Shown here piece after piece: positions 33,567-43,465 of a stretch of 64,000 nucleotides of DNA (positions within the stretch are counted from its first letter, which is position 1; each line of letters opens with the position of its first letter). Under the pieces are notes generated by a model, which saw only the letters and a list, made by a program, of their open reading frames with translations, did not search any database and was not told where the DNA came from. The position numbers and the translations under genes were made by a program. The stretch comes from Burkholderia contaminans (GTDB lineage: Bacteria; Pseudomonadota; Gammaproteobacteria; Burkholderiales; Burkholderiaceae), in assembly GCF_029633825.1 (NCBI RefSeq), contig NZ_CP090645.1:62001-126000 (forward strand). Reading direction: 5' to 3'.

Positions 33567-34253
33567 ATGGGCTTGGTGTTTTCGGTCGCAAACCAGAAAG
33601 GTGGGGTAGGAAAAACCACCACTACGATGAATCTTGCCGGTGCTTGCCACGAGCAGGGTTACAACGTCCTCGTAGCAGATACCGACGACCAGCAATCCTG
33701 CTTGAGCTGGGCTGCGTCGGCTGCAGAGGATCAACCGTTGCCTTTTCCGGTCATTGGCCTCTCCGGGCTAGGGAAAATGATTGGCAACCAGATAACGAAG
33801 CTGGCGGACGAGTACGACATCGTGATCGTCGACTGTCCGCCAAACATATCGGATCTCACCACCGGCCGCGTCCTGGCCGTCGCGGACGTCACATTAGTGC
33901 CAACCGACGTTTCTCCTCTCGAAATGTGGAGCAACCAGGGAATGATCAAACTCATCGAACAGACTCAAACGATCAATCCAAACGGAAAAGTCGCAATTTT
34001 TCTAAATAAATTCCAGCCACGCTCCATGCTCAGCGAACAGATGGTGCAGCTGCTTGAGGAAAGCGGGGTTGCTTTACTTGACCAAAAGGTTCCGTACCGC
34101 GAGGTCTACCGGCAAGCCGCAGCCCTCGGCCGGACGGTGTTCGATGCGAAGGGCCTCCGAAACACCAAGGCAGCGAAGGCAGATTTCACTGCGCTGTTCG
34201 AGGCAGTCGTTGACTTACATCAGGGGAACGCTAGCGGGGAGGGTGAGGAATGA
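33567..34253 (+). CDS. parA: ParA-type partition ATPase
   Basis: A 228-residue protein with the deviant Walker A NQKGGVGKTT (K11, K16), a Walker B-like IVIVDCPPN and LVPTDVSPLEMWSN. The short length without an N-terminal DNA-binding domain fits the small ParA class. In that class DNA binding and autorepression usually fall to the ParB partner. AAGGAGG lies nine bases before ATG 33567. The stop overlaps the parB start, so both are made together. Confidence 0.95.
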   Translation: MGLVFSVANQKGGVGKTTTTMNLAGACHEQGYNVLVADTDDQQSCLSWAASAAEDQPLPFPVIGLSGLGKMIGNQITKLADEYDIVIVDCPPNISDLTTGRVLAVADVTLVPTDVSPLEMWSNQGMIKLIEQTQTINPNGKVAIFLNKFQPRSMLSEQMVQLLEESGVALLDQKVPYREVYRQAAALGRTVFDAKGLRNTKAAKADFTALFEAVVDLHQGNASGEGEE

Positions 34254-35293
34254 GCGGCAAAGGAAGGCTTGATTTGACCAGCCGGGTACGTGCGGGGATG
34301 GAGGAGCAGACGAGATCTGCGACTGCACGGCTTGATGCGGCGAAGGTCGTTCAAACAGCACATCTCGAAGTAGCTGATCAGTTGCCTAGCGAAGTAGCAA
34401 GACGGATCCCGGGCGCAATTTCACGCGAAGGCACCGCGATGTCAGACCGGCGCCCGGTCCGGATACGCGTCGCAGACACAATTCCGAACCCTTACAATCC
34501 TCGAGTCTTTTACGACTCCACAACCATTAGCAACCTCGCCGAGTCGTTTGGATCGCAAGGGCAGCTCGAAGCAATCAAGGTGACCCGCCTACCGGAATTT
34601 CCCGACAAATGGGTAATTATTGACGGGGGCCGACGAACTCGAGCCGCAGCTCTTCGAAAAGACGAGTTCATCGAAGCAGAGATCATCGAAGAGGAACTGG
34701 AGCCGAAGAGCCTGTATCTGCGCGCCTATCATGCAAACAAGGATAGGGACGAGCAGACCGACTTCGACGACGCATATGCATGGAAAAAGTTACTCGATGC
34801 CGGGGTGTATCGTGACCAAATGGAGCTCGCAGCCGCTGTCGGCCGCGATCCCAAGCACGTCAGCAAAGTGCTCCAGCTGACGACACTTCCGACTACGCTC
34901 CTCGAGGCTATGGCGAAGCGCGCCGACGTCGTTCGACTTTCGCACGCCTACAATCTGAAGTTGATATACGACCGCGCCGGCGAGGCTGTCGCCGCACGGT
35001 GGTTGAAAGAGGTAATAGAGGGGACAGCAAGTGTCCGGAAGCTTGAACAGGTCGCGTCCGAGCAAAGCAAAGGAACGGACAGCAAGCGGAGCAAAATTCA
35101 CTACCAATCGAAGTTCCCATTTCGGACGAGCAACGGCGATGAAATCGGCATGCTGAAGCAATTCGCAGACGGAAGAACCGAGTTGACGTTGAAGGGCGTC
35201 ACTGGCCCTGCTCAAGAAGAACTCGGCGAGAAACTGAAGGAGCTTGTCCTTCAGTGGGTTGCAAATGCTGATCACGATCGACCGCGGGATTAG
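34250..35293 (+). CDS. parB: ParB-type centromere-binding protein
   Basis: A 347-residue protein. Residues about 65-170 carry the ParB nuclease/CTPase-type core: NPYNPRVFYD, SFGSQGQLEAIKV, IIDGGRRTRAA (the GxxR-type box), then the acidic EEELEPKSLYLRAYHANKDRDEQT. An HTH follows (LAAAVGRDPKHVSKVLQL). The C-terminus is long and charged. It should bind the palindromes at 33111-33518. Coupled to parA by ATGA. Confidence 0.95.
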   Translation: MSGKGRLDLTSRVRAGMEEQTRSATARLDAAKVVQTAHLEVADQLPSEVARRIPGAISREGTAMSDRRPVRIRVADTIPNPYNPRVFYDSTTISNLAESFGSQGQLEAIKVTRLPEFPDKWVIIDGGRRTRAAALRKDEFIEAEIIEEELEPKSLYLRAYHANKDRDEQTDFDDAYAWKKLLDAGVYRDQMELAAAVGRDPKHVSKVLQLTTLPTTLLEAMAKRADVVRLSHAYNLKLIYDRAGEAVAARWLKEVIEGTASVRKLEQVASEQSKGTDSKRSKIHYQSKFPFRTSNGDEIGMLKQFADGRTELTLKGVTGPAQEELGEKLKELVLQWVANADHDRPRD

Positions 35294-35312
35294 CGGAAAA
35301 GGCTTGGCGTGA

Positions 35313-35767
35313 GCGCATAAGTCGGGGCGAAAATGCCCCTAGGCTCGCGCATATTTTGGGGCGGCTAGCTGTTGCACCGCGCATATCTTGGGGCGAAGCG
35401 GCGTACTGATTCACGCATAAGTTGGGGCGACGACTGCGTAACAGTTTCTGGTGGATCAGAGCCCCATAACGCACCGTGGCCGATTCGGCCGAGAGTGAGT
35501 ACTGACTGGGGCGGCCCATGCGCATAAATTGGGGCGTTCGTCGAACCATCGCGCGCATAGGATGGGGCGGCGGAGCGGTCTGGCTACGCATAACTTGGGG
35601 CCATGCTGCCGAAAGCTGCTTCCGCGCATAACTTGGGGCGGGTTTTGATCTCGCTGTATGAAGCTCGTCATGCCCTACGGAGACTCGCAACGCGCATAAC
35701 TCGGGGCAAAGCCTCGGCTGCTGCAACCCTGTTTCGCGGGCAGAAAGCCGCTCGCATATGTTGGGGC
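35313..35767 (+). repeat. iteron array, plus orientation (part of oriV)
   Basis: Ten copies of the 16-mer GCGCATAA-n-TTGGGGC type lie at 35313, 35347, 35379, 35413, 35520, 35553, 35586, 35624, 35692 and 35752. Common changes are A/T/G/C at the variable position and T to C in TTGGGG. Adjacent copies are 32-38 bp apart; the larger gaps (107, 68, 60) are near multiples and hold degraded copies. They are likely RepA binding sites for replication and copy control. Confidence 0.85.
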
Positions 35768-35910
35768 AGAGGCTATTAGCCTTGAACGGCTGGTGGCCAC
35801 GCGCTGTGGCGTCGGTTTTGACGTTCGCTATCTTCGCGTGGTGGTCGAGGGGTCGCTGAGCGTGGGCAACCGAAGGTTGTCCACTGAAGCGAGCCCTTCT
35901 ACAAGCAACA

Positions 35911-35930
35911 TAGAAGTAAACGTACTTCTA
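35911..35930. repeat. short inverted repeat in the origin
   Basis: TAGAAGTA and TACTTCTA surround AACG. The stretch is among the most AT-rich parts of the origin, between the two iteron arrays, and could be part of the melting or regulatory region. Confidence 0.45.
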
Positions 35931-35989
35931 AAAGCAAAACCTAGATCGCGATGTTTCGCCTTTGGAATCATGACGTTGGAGAGCTTTCC

Positions 35990-36154
35990 GCCCCCACTTA
36001 TGCGGCCTGCGCCCCAAGATATGCGAAATTGGCCCCGATTTATGCGCGCCTTGCGCCCCCATTTATGCGAAATCTGGCCCCGAATTATGCGTGGATAAGT
36101 AGCGTTATCCACAGGGTTTATCAACATCCAGCTACTTCGCCCCGAGATATGCGT
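35990..36154 (-). repeat. iteron array, minus orientation (oriV, repA-proximal)
   Basis: Six copies of the same iteron lie on the minus strand at 35990, 36011, 36032, 36055, 36077 and 36139. The first five are 21-23 bp apart, two helical turns, unlike the plus array. They sit just upstream of repA and overlap its promoter region, so they may also control repA expression. Confidence 0.85.
36091..36113. promoter_or_regulatory. DnaA boxes within oriV
   Basis: TTATCCACA at 36105-36113 is a perfect DnaA box. The inverted GTGGATAAG at 36091-36099 is a one-off relative. Both lie inside the minus-orientation iteron array, which supports this being the replication origin. Confidence 0.75.
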
Positions 36155-36205
36155 GACTGCGCATAAGCCCTATGCTTTAATCCGCCAAACTGAGCGAGCA
36201 CCATC

Positions 36206-37180
36206 ATGCCTGAAGCCGCGAAATTGAAGACCTCAACGCGAAAGTCGCCGGAACCCAAGTCGACCGCGATCCGGCCAAATGTTGCGACTCGTCTATTTGA
36301 AGAATCGTTGGCCATAGAACGCGAGGACGCGTTCCGTGCCGGCATGGCGGGATTCATGGGCCGTGCCCTCGTCCAGGCGACACTGCCATATCGCGAGCCA
36401 GATCGAAACTTGCCTGTCTGGGGCCGCGCGTCGGGTGACATGAGCTTGATTATCAAGCCTGGCTACTATCTCGAGCAGAAGACCAACCAGCTCGAAAGCA
36501 TGGGCTATCCGTACGGCACAATTCCGCGGCTACTCCTTGCGTGGCTAGGCACAGAGGCGGTTCGCACGAAAGAGCGGCAGCTTGTCCTAGGTAAGTCTCT
36601 CTCGGCTTTTATGGATGCACTCGGCATCTCGTCGCACACGGGTGGAAAAAACGGGTCGATCACACGCGTGCGGGAAATGATGAAGCGCTTGTTCGCCTCA
36701 GATATGGCGATCGTTCATGGGGGAGGGTCCGCACCCGGCGCAGACTTCGCCACACGCAAGTTCAGCATAGCGGAAGAGACGTGCCTATGGTGGGACCCAC
36801 AAACGCCTGAACAAGCCGGGCTTTGGCAATCGACGGTGACCTTGTCCGAGAAATTTTTCAAGGAGATCCTCGAAGCTCCGGTGCCGATCGATCTGCGAGC
36901 GTTGAAGGCGCTTCGCCAGTCCCCCATGGCTATCGACCTCTATTGCTGGCTGACGTATCGAAACTTTTCGCTGCGCGCCCCGACAACGGTTCCATGGGAA
37001 GCGCTGAAGCTGCAATTCGGATCCGGTGCTGCAGAAGACAAGAAATTCCGCGAAACGGTGCGACGAGCTCTACTGCAAGTTCTTGAGGTCTACCCAGCTG
37101 CGAACGTAAATCCAACGAAAGCGGGGTTGTACCTTGAGCCGTCTAGGACGAGTGTTCCTAGGCTGGTCAAGACCGCATAA
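36206..37180 (+). CDS. repA: plasmid replication initiator RepA
   Basis: A 324-residue protein of the plasmid RepA type: a basic N-terminal tail, then the conserved GMAGFMGRALVQATLPYR, TIPRLLLAWLGTEAV, LGKSLSAFMDALGI, and FSLRAPTTVPWEALKLQFG near the end, characteristic of iteron-plasmid initiators. It should bind the GCATAA-n-TTGGGGC iterons on both sides. A terminator follows at 37280. One more iteron lies just after the stop (37205). Confidence 0.9.
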   Translation: MPEAAKLKTSTRKSPEPKSTAIRPNVATRLFEESLAIEREDAFRAGMAGFMGRALVQATLPYREPDRNLPVWGRASGDMSLIIKPGYYLEQKTNQLESMGYPYGTIPRLLLAWLGTEAVRTKERQLVLGKSLSAFMDALGISSHTGGKNGSITRVREMMKRLFASDMAIVHGGGSAPGADFATRKFSIAEETCLWWDPQTPEQAGLWQSTVTLSEKFFKEILEAPVPIDLRALKALRQSPMAIDLYCWLTYRNFSLRAPTTVPWEALKLQFGSGAAEDKKFRETVRRALLQVLEVYPAANVNPTKAGLYLEPSRTSVPRLVKTA

Positions 37181-37204
37181 GGCTGAGTGCGTCGTGCTGA
37201 TCAT

Positions 37205-37220
37205 TCGCATATGTTGGGGC
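37205..37220 (+). repeat. isolated iteron downstream of repA
   Basis: TCGCATATGTTGGGGC is identical to the last plus-orientation iteron at 35752, including the following CAGAG. It lies 24 bp after the repA stop and may bind RepA for handcuffing or transcription control. Confidence 0.6.
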
Positions 37221-37279
37221 AGAGTGACATCCGGCTAAGTATCACGGACATTCGTTGCAAGCGGTATGTTGAAATCGAA

Positions 37280-37304
37280 GCGGGCCCAAAGGGCTCGCTT
37301 TTTT
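37280..37304 (+). terminator. repA terminator
   Basis: GCGGGCCC-AAA-GGGCTCGC (one G-U pair) followed by six T. About 100 bp after the repA stop. Nothing gene-like is seen from here to 37531. Confidence 0.8.
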
Positions 37305-37531
37305 ATTGCCCTCACTACCGATAGTTGCGAGACAGGAGCCGGCCTTTTCTTGAATGCTTGGGGCGGTTGGATGGTGGTGGAGGGTAATTGGGGCATGGAC
37401 AAGGTAAGCGCGAATTCCTATCATAAGCCTTGTAGTTATGAACTCCGCCTTGCTTATTACTATTTTGCGCAGTAACGCCAGATTTTTATTGCGCTAATCT
37501 AAGCGGCCCTCTGCGATCCGGACGATCCGCA

Positions 37532-40528
37532 ATGGCTACCCTCGAACGTACCGCGTACCCGCGCTTTCCCGAGGTTCTGGCACCCCGGGAACTGCAAGCC
37601 TGTTACACCCCACTGCCCGACGAGCTCGAATGGGCGCGCCGCTCAACACGCGGTGAGCGACCTCGACTGGGCCTGCTGGTGCTGCTGAAGGTCTTTCAGC
37701 AACTGCACTATTTCCCGCCGGCCGACACCATTCCGGCCGCCGTTGTCGAGCATATTCGGGCAGCCGCGGATATCGGCGACTCCGTACAGTTCGGCTACGA
37801 CACAGAGACCTCCCCAACGCTGTTCCGGCATTACGCGGCGGTTCGCACCTACCTGGACGTGAAGCCGTATTACGGCACCGACGCCAACGCGATCGCGACA
37901 CGGGCGGCGCACACGGCGTCGCTGACGATGGACCAACCGGTCGACATCATCAACGCGACGATCGACGAACTCATCGCGCGCGATATCGAACTGCCGGCGT
38001 TCTCGACGCTCGATCGGCTGACCGAACAGATTCACGCGCGGGCGCAGTCCCGGCTCTTCAAGCGCGTCACGCGACGCCTGACCGATGAGCAGAAACTCGC
38101 GCTCGACCGGTTGCTCGCGCGTGATCTGTCAAGCCGGCAGACTGCCTACAACCGGATCAAGCGTCACGCGAAACGCCCATCGCGCCAGCATCTGGACCTG
38201 CTGATTGAGCAGGTCTCCTGGCTCGACGAGCTCGGCGATTTCTCACTGGCCGTCGCCGGGATTCCAGCCTCAAAGTTGCGCTCGCTCGCCAATCAGGCGA
38301 TGGCGCTCGACGCGTCGGCGCTCAGGAACGACACTTCGCCCGAGAAGCGCTACACGCTGATCGTCGCGCTGCTCAACCGTATGCGCGTGCGCGCCCGCGA
38401 CGATCTCGCCGACATGTTCGTCCGGCGCATGGGCGCGATCCACAAGCGCGCGAGCGACGAACTGGACGCCATTCAGCGAAAACAGCGTGATCAGGTCGAG
38501 GATCTCGTCGGCTTGCTGGACGGTGTGGTCGACATTCTCGCCGATGAATCCGACGAGACGGCCATCGCCCGAGCGGTCAGGAAGCTGCTTGCGCCGAAAG
38601 GCGATCTCGAGCCGTTGCGCGAGAGTTGTGCGGCGATCCGCGCGTTCAGCGGCCGCAACTATCTGCCGCTGCTCTGGAAGCACTTCAAGGCCCACCGTTC
38701 GGTCATGATGCGTGTCGCCCGTACGCTCGAATGGGATTCGACCAGCCCGGTCCGCACGCTGCTCGATGCGCTCGACGTCGTGCTGGAAAACGAGTCGCGG
38801 CATCGCGAGTGGATCGATGCTGATGTTGACCTGGGCTTTGCGGCGCCACGGTGGCGCAAGCTCGCACGTCGCACCCACGGCGACGGATTGCCGACCAATC
38901 GACGGTATCTCGAACTCTGCGTGTTCTCGTACATGGCCGAAGAGCTACGGGTCGGCGATCTGTGCGTGTCCGGCTCCGACGCCTACGCCGACTATCGCGA
39001 TCACCTCCTGCCATGGCGGCAATGCGAGCAGCAGTTGCCAGACTATTGCGACAAGCTCGGCATGCCCACGACCAGCAGTGACTTCGTGTGCCACCTGCGT
39101 CAATGGCTGACCGACGCTTCCCACAAGCTCGACGACGAATTGCCGCGCAAGCGCGAGCACGTCGTGATCGATCGTCACGGCGAACCTATCCTGCGCAAAA
39201 CCGTCGCGAAAGAGATCCCGGCGAGCGCGATCGCATTGCAGGAGCGGCTGAACGCCCGCCTGCCGACGCGAAACATGCTGGACATCCTCGCGAACATCGA
39301 ACACTGGACGCATTTCACGCGGCACTTCGGGCCGCTGTCCGGGAGCGATCCCCAGATTCGCAAGGCGGCCGAGCGCTACCTGCTCACGATTTTCGCGATG
39401 GGCTGCAATCTCGGCCCGACCCAGGCGGCCCGCCATCTCGACTCGGATGTCACCGCGCACATGCTGTCGTTCGTCAACCGTCGGCACGTGAGCCTGGACA
39501 AGCTCGAGACTGCACAGCGCGAGCTGATCGAACTGTACCTGCGGCTGGACCTGCCAAAACACTGGGGCGATGGCAAGACGGTGGCGGCCGACGGCACGCA
39601 GTACGACTTCTACGACAACAACCTGCTGGCCGGCTATCACTTCCGCTACCGAAAAATGGGCGCGGTCGCGTACCGGCACGTTGCCGACAACTATATCGCG
39701 GTGTTCCAGCACTTCATTCCGCCGGGCGTCTGGGAGGCGATCTATGTGATCGAGGGCCTGCTGAAAGCGGGCCTGTCGATCAAGGCCGATACGGTCCATG
39801 CCGACACGCAGGGGCAGTCGGCCGCCGTTTTTGCGTTCACGTACCTGCTCGGCATCAACCTGATGCCGCGGATTCGCAACTGGAAGGATCTCGTCCTGTA
39901 CCGCCCAGACAGCAAGGCCAAATACAAGCACGTCGACAAGCTGTTCAAGGCGACCATCGACTGGGTGCTGATCGAGCAGCACTGGCAGGAGCTGATGCAG
40001 GTCGCGCTGTCGATTCAGGCAGGCACGATCTCGTCGCCGCTGCTGCTGCGCCGGCTCGGCTCCGAAAGCCGCAAGAACCGGCTGTACCTGGCCGCGCGCG
40101 AGCTCGGCAACGTTGTTCGCACGGTGTTTCTGCTCGAGTGGATCGGCAGCCTCGAATTGCGGCAGGAGGTCACCGCGAACACGAACAAGATCGAGTCTTA
40201 CAACGGCTTCTCCAAATGGCTGTCGTTCGGCGGTGACGTGATCGCCGAGAACGAGCCGGAGGAACAGCAGAAACGGCTACGCTACAATGACCTGGTCGCA
40301 TCGGCCGTGATCTTGCAGAACACGGTGGACATGATGCAGGCGCTGCGCGAGATGGCGGCTAACAGCGAGAAAGTGCGCGCCGAAGACATCGAGTTTCTGA
40401 GCCCGTACCCGACCCACAACATCCGCCGCTTCGGCCACTATAAACTGCACCTGGACCGTCGGCCGGAAGCCTGGATCAAGGATCCGCTGTTCGGCCATGC
40501 TGCCCGTACCTATGCACCCCGACCATGA
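37532..40528 (+). CDS. tnpA: Tn3-family transposase
   Basis: A 998-residue protein, full length for Tn3-family TnpA. The DDE residues are D687 in VAADGTQYDFYD, D758 in IKADTVHADTQGQ and E888 in TANTNKIESYNGFSKW. The C-terminal part with YRHVADNYIAVFQHF and PRIRNWKD is typical. No resolvase is visible. I could not find convincing 38-bp terminal inverted repeats on either side, so element limits are not given. Confidence 0.95.
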   Translation: MATLERTAYPRFPEVLAPRELQACYTPLPDELEWARRSTRGERPRLGLLVLLKVFQQLHYFPPADTIPAAVVEHIRAAADIGDSVQFGYDTETSPTLFRHYAAVRTYLDVKPYYGTDANAIATRAAHTASLTMDQPVDIINATIDELIARDIELPAFSTLDRLTEQIHARAQSRLFKRVTRRLTDEQKLALDRLLARDLSSRQTAYNRIKRHAKRPSRQHLDLLIEQVSWLDELGDFSLAVAGIPASKLRSLANQAMALDASALRNDTSPEKRYTLIVALLNRMRVRARDDLADMFVRRMGAIHKRASDELDAIQRKQRDQVEDLVGLLDGVVDILADESDETAIARAVRKLLAPKGDLEPLRESCAAIRAFSGRNYLPLLWKHFKAHRSVMMRVARTLEWDSTSPVRTLLDALDVVLENESRHREWIDADVDLGFAAPRWRKLARRTHGDGLPTNRRYLELCVFSYMAEELRVGDLCVSGSDAYADYRDHLLPWRQCEQQLPDYCDKLGMPTTSSDFVCHLRQWLTDASHKLDDELPRKREHVVIDRHGEPILRKTVAKEIPASAIALQERLNARLPTRNMLDILANIEHWTHFTRHFGPLSGSDPQIRKAAERYLLTIFAMGCNLGPTQAARHLDSDVTAHMLSFVNRRHVSLDKLETAQRELIELYLRLDLPKHWGDGKTVAADGTQYDFYDNNLLAGYHFRYRKMGAVAYRHVADNYIAVFQHFIPPGVWEAIYVIEGLLKAGLSIKADTVHADTQGQSAAVFAFTYLLGINLMPRIRNWKDLVLYRPDSKAKYKHVDKLFKATIDWVLIEQHWQELMQVALSIQAGTISSPLLLRRLGSESRKNRLYLAARELGNVVRTVFLLEWIGSLELRQEVTANTNKIESYNGFSKWLSFGGDVIAENEPEEQQKRLRYNDLVASAVILQNTVDMMQALREMAANSEKVRAEDIEFLSPYPTHNIRRFGHYKLHLDRRPEAWIKDPLFGHAARTYAPRP

Positions 40529-40890
40529 CTGCACGCCCGGCCATCACGACGACCTATTTCGGCGATATCGACACCGCCGCGCTCGAGCGGCTCGAATCGA
40601 GCTACGATACCACCCGCCTGCTGGCCGCCGTCGATATTGTCGATCGCATACGCATCCAGCTTCATGATCCCGAGGGGCTACGCGACGATCTGCTTGAGAT
40701 CCACAGCATGGCGCACTCAGTATTGAATGGCGCACCGTCGGTTCCGTCGCGCCGCGAAGGTACCTTGCCCGAGCAGGTGCTGGGCGCGCTTGATCTGATT
40801 GACGAATTTGTGATGGAACTCACGCGGGTGAGGACGATGCTCGAACCGCTCGAAGCGCTGCACCCGGACGACGGGTTTGGCGAGGGTTGA
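40525..40890 (+). CDS. small protein coupled to tnpA
   Basis: A 121-residue helical, acidic protein whose ATG overlaps the tnpA stop (ATGA). It includes TTRLLAAVDIVDRIRIQL and QVLGALDLIDEFVMELTRV. Small coupled frames like this occur after some Tn3-family tnpA genes; role unknown. Confidence 0.6.
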   Translation: MTARPAITTTYFGDIDTAALERLESSYDTTRLLAAVDIVDRIRIQLHDPEGLRDDLLEIHSMAHSVLNGAPSVPSRREGTLPEQVLGALDLIDEFVMELTRVRTMLEPLEALHPDDGFGEG

Positions 40891-40935
40891 AGGCGCCCGC
40901 CCACCGATCGAGACAGTATGTGGTGGCCCGATCAT

Positions 40936-40983
40936 TGTCAGTCATAGTTGACACGGTCGAAAAGTGTCAGCCATAGTTGACAC
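40936..40983 (+). promoter_or_regulatory. promoter with two operator repeats for the truncated toxin
   Basis: TGTCAGTCATAGTTGACAC (40936) and TGTCAGCCATAGTTGACAC (40965) differ at one base and lie 29 bp apart. Each has TGTCA/TGACA ends. The first gives a -35 TTGACA, the second a -10-like CATAGT at an 18-bp spacing, so transcription would begin at about the ATG at 40984 (a leaderless message). Binding by an antitoxin is inferred. Confidence 0.55.
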
Positions 40984-41112
40984 ATGATCGAACTCATCAA
41001 GACCGCCGTATTCGAACGCTGGTTGACCGACCTTCGCGACATTCGAGTGCGAGCACGCATCGAAGCCCGCATCCGCCGACTGAGTTGCATAATGAAATCA
41101 GCTACTTCCTGA
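40984..41112 (+). pseudogene. truncated RelE/HigB-type toxin gene
   Basis: The 42-residue frame starts MIELIKTAVFERWLTDLRDI and continues VRARIEARIRRLS, the first third of RelE/HigB-family toxins, then runs into unrelated sequence (CIMKSATS) and stops. Its antitoxin is missing. The break near 41085 is a rearrangement junction and probably one edge of the copper island. Confidence 0.7.
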
Positions 41113-41248
41113 TTGGTCTCCTCCGCACCCCGCAGTCGCCATTGGCGTTCGCATTGCAAGCTGCCCGTCTGGTTCAGATCGTGGTCCGACAAAAAGTAGT
41201 GCAATTATCCACCGCGATCGCGCCAGGCTGCAGGCTATAATTTCCGCC

Positions 41249-41617
41249 ATGAAACTGCTCCGGACCGTCATCCTGTTGCTGCTCTGCGCGGTGCTGCCCA
41301 TCAGTGGGCTGGCAGCCAGTGGCTTGACCGGTGAATGTCCGATGCAGCAAACCATGTCCATGGATGCGGACGCCAGCGTATCCGCTGACATGCCGGGCTG
41401 CGATTCGATGAAGCCCGCATCCGTCGACAAGGCCAAGGTCAAGGGCATGTTTTGCAAAGTAACCGCCCAATGCCAGTTCGGCAGCCTCTATCACCCGGCC
41501 GCCAGGGCTGAAATCGGCCGCCCGGCTGCGGTCGGCACGCCTGTCATCTTCCATTACACCCAGTCTCTTCCGGTCCGTGACCCGAACGGGTTATGGCGAC
41601 CGCCGCGTCTCGTCTAA
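41249..41617 (+). CDS. secreted Met/Cys-rich protein at the head of the copper genes
   Basis: A 122-residue protein with a signal peptide (MKLLRTVILLLLCAVLPISG) and a mature part holding potential Cu(I)-binding residues: ECPMQQTMSMDAD, DMPGCDSM and GMFCKVTAQC. A TATAAT lies at 41236-41241, just upstream. It resembles CopL-like small envelope proteins of copper operons. Role inferred: periplasmic copper binding or sensing. Confidence 0.65.
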   Translation: MKLLRTVILLLLCAVLPISGLAASGLTGECPMQQTMSMDADASVSADMPGCDSMKPASVDKAKVKGMFCKVTAQCQFGSLYHPAARAEIGRPAAVGTPVIFHYTQSLPVRDPNGLWRPPRLV

Positions 41618-42700
41618 TCCCTCGCTGACAGGTTCACCGCAGTTGCGGTGAGGTTCGTCGTATGCCGGACGCGGAATCCCTATGGGATTTCGCCTTTGGG
41701 GTTAGAACATGCCATTCATTTTCGGCACGCCGCTGCGCCGGCGTGTACCTTGGCGCGTGCACACGCTTTTTGCCGCGCTTCTCGTCGCGGGCGTCGTTCA
41801 CGCCCAGCAGGCGCCTTTCACGCTGGACGCCGCGCTACAGTCGGCGACCGATCGCTCTGCATCGATGCAGGCCGCGCAGTCGTCCGTCCGCGCCAGCTCC
41901 GAGGCGGCCGTCAAGGCCGGACAACTGCCGGACCCGATGCTCAAGGCCGGCATCGATAACCTGCCGGTCAACGGTCCGCAACGCTTCACCATCGGCCAGG
42001 ACTTCATGACGATGCGCCGCATCGGCATCGAACAGGAGTGGGTATCTGGCGAGAAGCGGCAGCTGCGTTCCGCGTTGGCCGATGAGGTGGTCGGGCGCGA
42101 GCGCGCCGACTATCTGGTGCAACTCGCCAACGTTCGCCAGCAAACTTCCACAGCCTGGCTGAACGCCGTGTATGCGAAACAGGCGCTGGCGCTGCAGCAG
42201 GCGCTCCGCGACCACATGCACCACGAGCTGGAGGCGACGAAGGCGTCGTATCGCGGCGCCAAGGCAAGCACCGCCGACGTGGTACAGGCGCAGGTGATGC
42301 TCGCGCAGACTCAGGACCAGGTGCTCAAGGCGCAACAGACTTATCAGACCGCGCTTATTGGGTTGTCACGCTGGACGGCCGTTCCCGTCTCCGATGTGAC
42401 CGGTGAACCGCCGGCGCCCGAGTCGTTCGTGTCGTCGCTCCCACCTGACGAACTGCGTCTGTCGCAGCCGACGCTCGTCGCCGCCGCGGATGACATCGCG
42501 GTCGCTGATGCCGATACGGCAGTCGCCGACAGCGAGCGCAGCCCGAACTGGACATGGGAGGTCGCGTACCAGCAACGCGGCGGTGCGTACTCGAATATGG
42601 TTGCGTATTTCGGGGAAGTTGAACGCCCGTTTCGGTGAAGTCGAACAGGCCAGGAGGGAGGTGCTGCGTTGTGCTTAGATTGTACTGCAGGTGTTCGAGA

Positions 42701-43450
42701 TCAGGCTACTTTTTGATCAGGTGCGTTCTTCTTGCGCATCGAGTCGCCCTTCAATGCAAGCTTGTGAGCCTGATGGACGAGGCGGTCGAGGATTGCGTCG
42801 GCGAGAGTCGGGTCTTGCAGCCAGGCGTGCCAGTGTTCAAGGGGCAATTGCGATGTGATGATCGTGGATCGCGTGCCGACGCGATCGTCGAGCACTTCGA
42901 GCAAGTCGTTGCGCGCGCCCTGGTCGACGTCCTGCAGTCCCCAGTCGTCGAGCAACAGGACGTCCATCTTGGCGAGCTGCGCGAGCCGACGTGTGAAGCT
43001 GCCGTCGCCATGGGCGATCTTCAATTCCTCGAACAGCCGGGCGACGCGCACGTACAGCACGGAGAATCCCTGTCGGCAGGCCTGCTGGCCGAAGGCGCAG
43101 GCGACCCATGTTTTTCCGGCGCCAGTCGGCCCTGTCAGGATGAGGTTCTGTGCATTGCGGATCCAGTCACAGCCGGCGAGCGTAGCGACGATACCCTTGT
43201 CGAGCCCACGGCTCTGCCGGTACTCGATGTCCTCAACGCAGGCCTGGGGATTCTTGAGCTTCGCAGACTTGAGCAATCGCTCGAGCCGCCGGGTATCGCG
43301 CCAGGCGATCTCACGATCCACGACCATGCCGAAGCGTTCCTCGAACGACAGGCTCGTGCTGGCCGTCAGCGCCGCCTGTTCCTCGAACGCGCGAGCCATG
43401 CCGTCCAGCTTGAGGGCCTTGAGCTGGGAGAGGGTTTGCTGCATCAACAT
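42701..43450 (-). CDS. istB: IstB ATPase helper of IS21
   Basis: A 249-residue AAA+ protein: Walker A GPTGAGKT, Walker B VLLLDDWG, sensor-like TIITSQLP. IstB assists IstA in choosing and capturing the target. It starts 16 bp after the istA stop. Confidence 0.95.
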   Translation of the reverse strand: MLMQQTLSQLKALKLDGMARAFEEQAALTASTSLSFEERFGMVVDREIAWRDTRRLERLLKSAKLKNPQACVEDIEYRQSRGLDKGIVATLAGCDWIRNAQNLILTGPTGAGKTWVACAFGQQACRQGFSVLYVRVARLFEELKIAHGDGSFTRRLAQLAKMDVLLLDDWGLQDVDQGARNDLLEVLDDRVGTRSTIITSQLPLEHWHAWLQDPTLADAILDRLVHQAHKLALKGDSMRKKNAPDQKVA

Positions 43451-43465
43451 CGCGACCTCCTTGGG

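Noticed and set aside
37217..37240. GGGG...CTAAG as a Tn3-type terminal repeat
   Set aside because: No matching inverted copy is found beyond the transposase; the GGGG belongs to an iteron.
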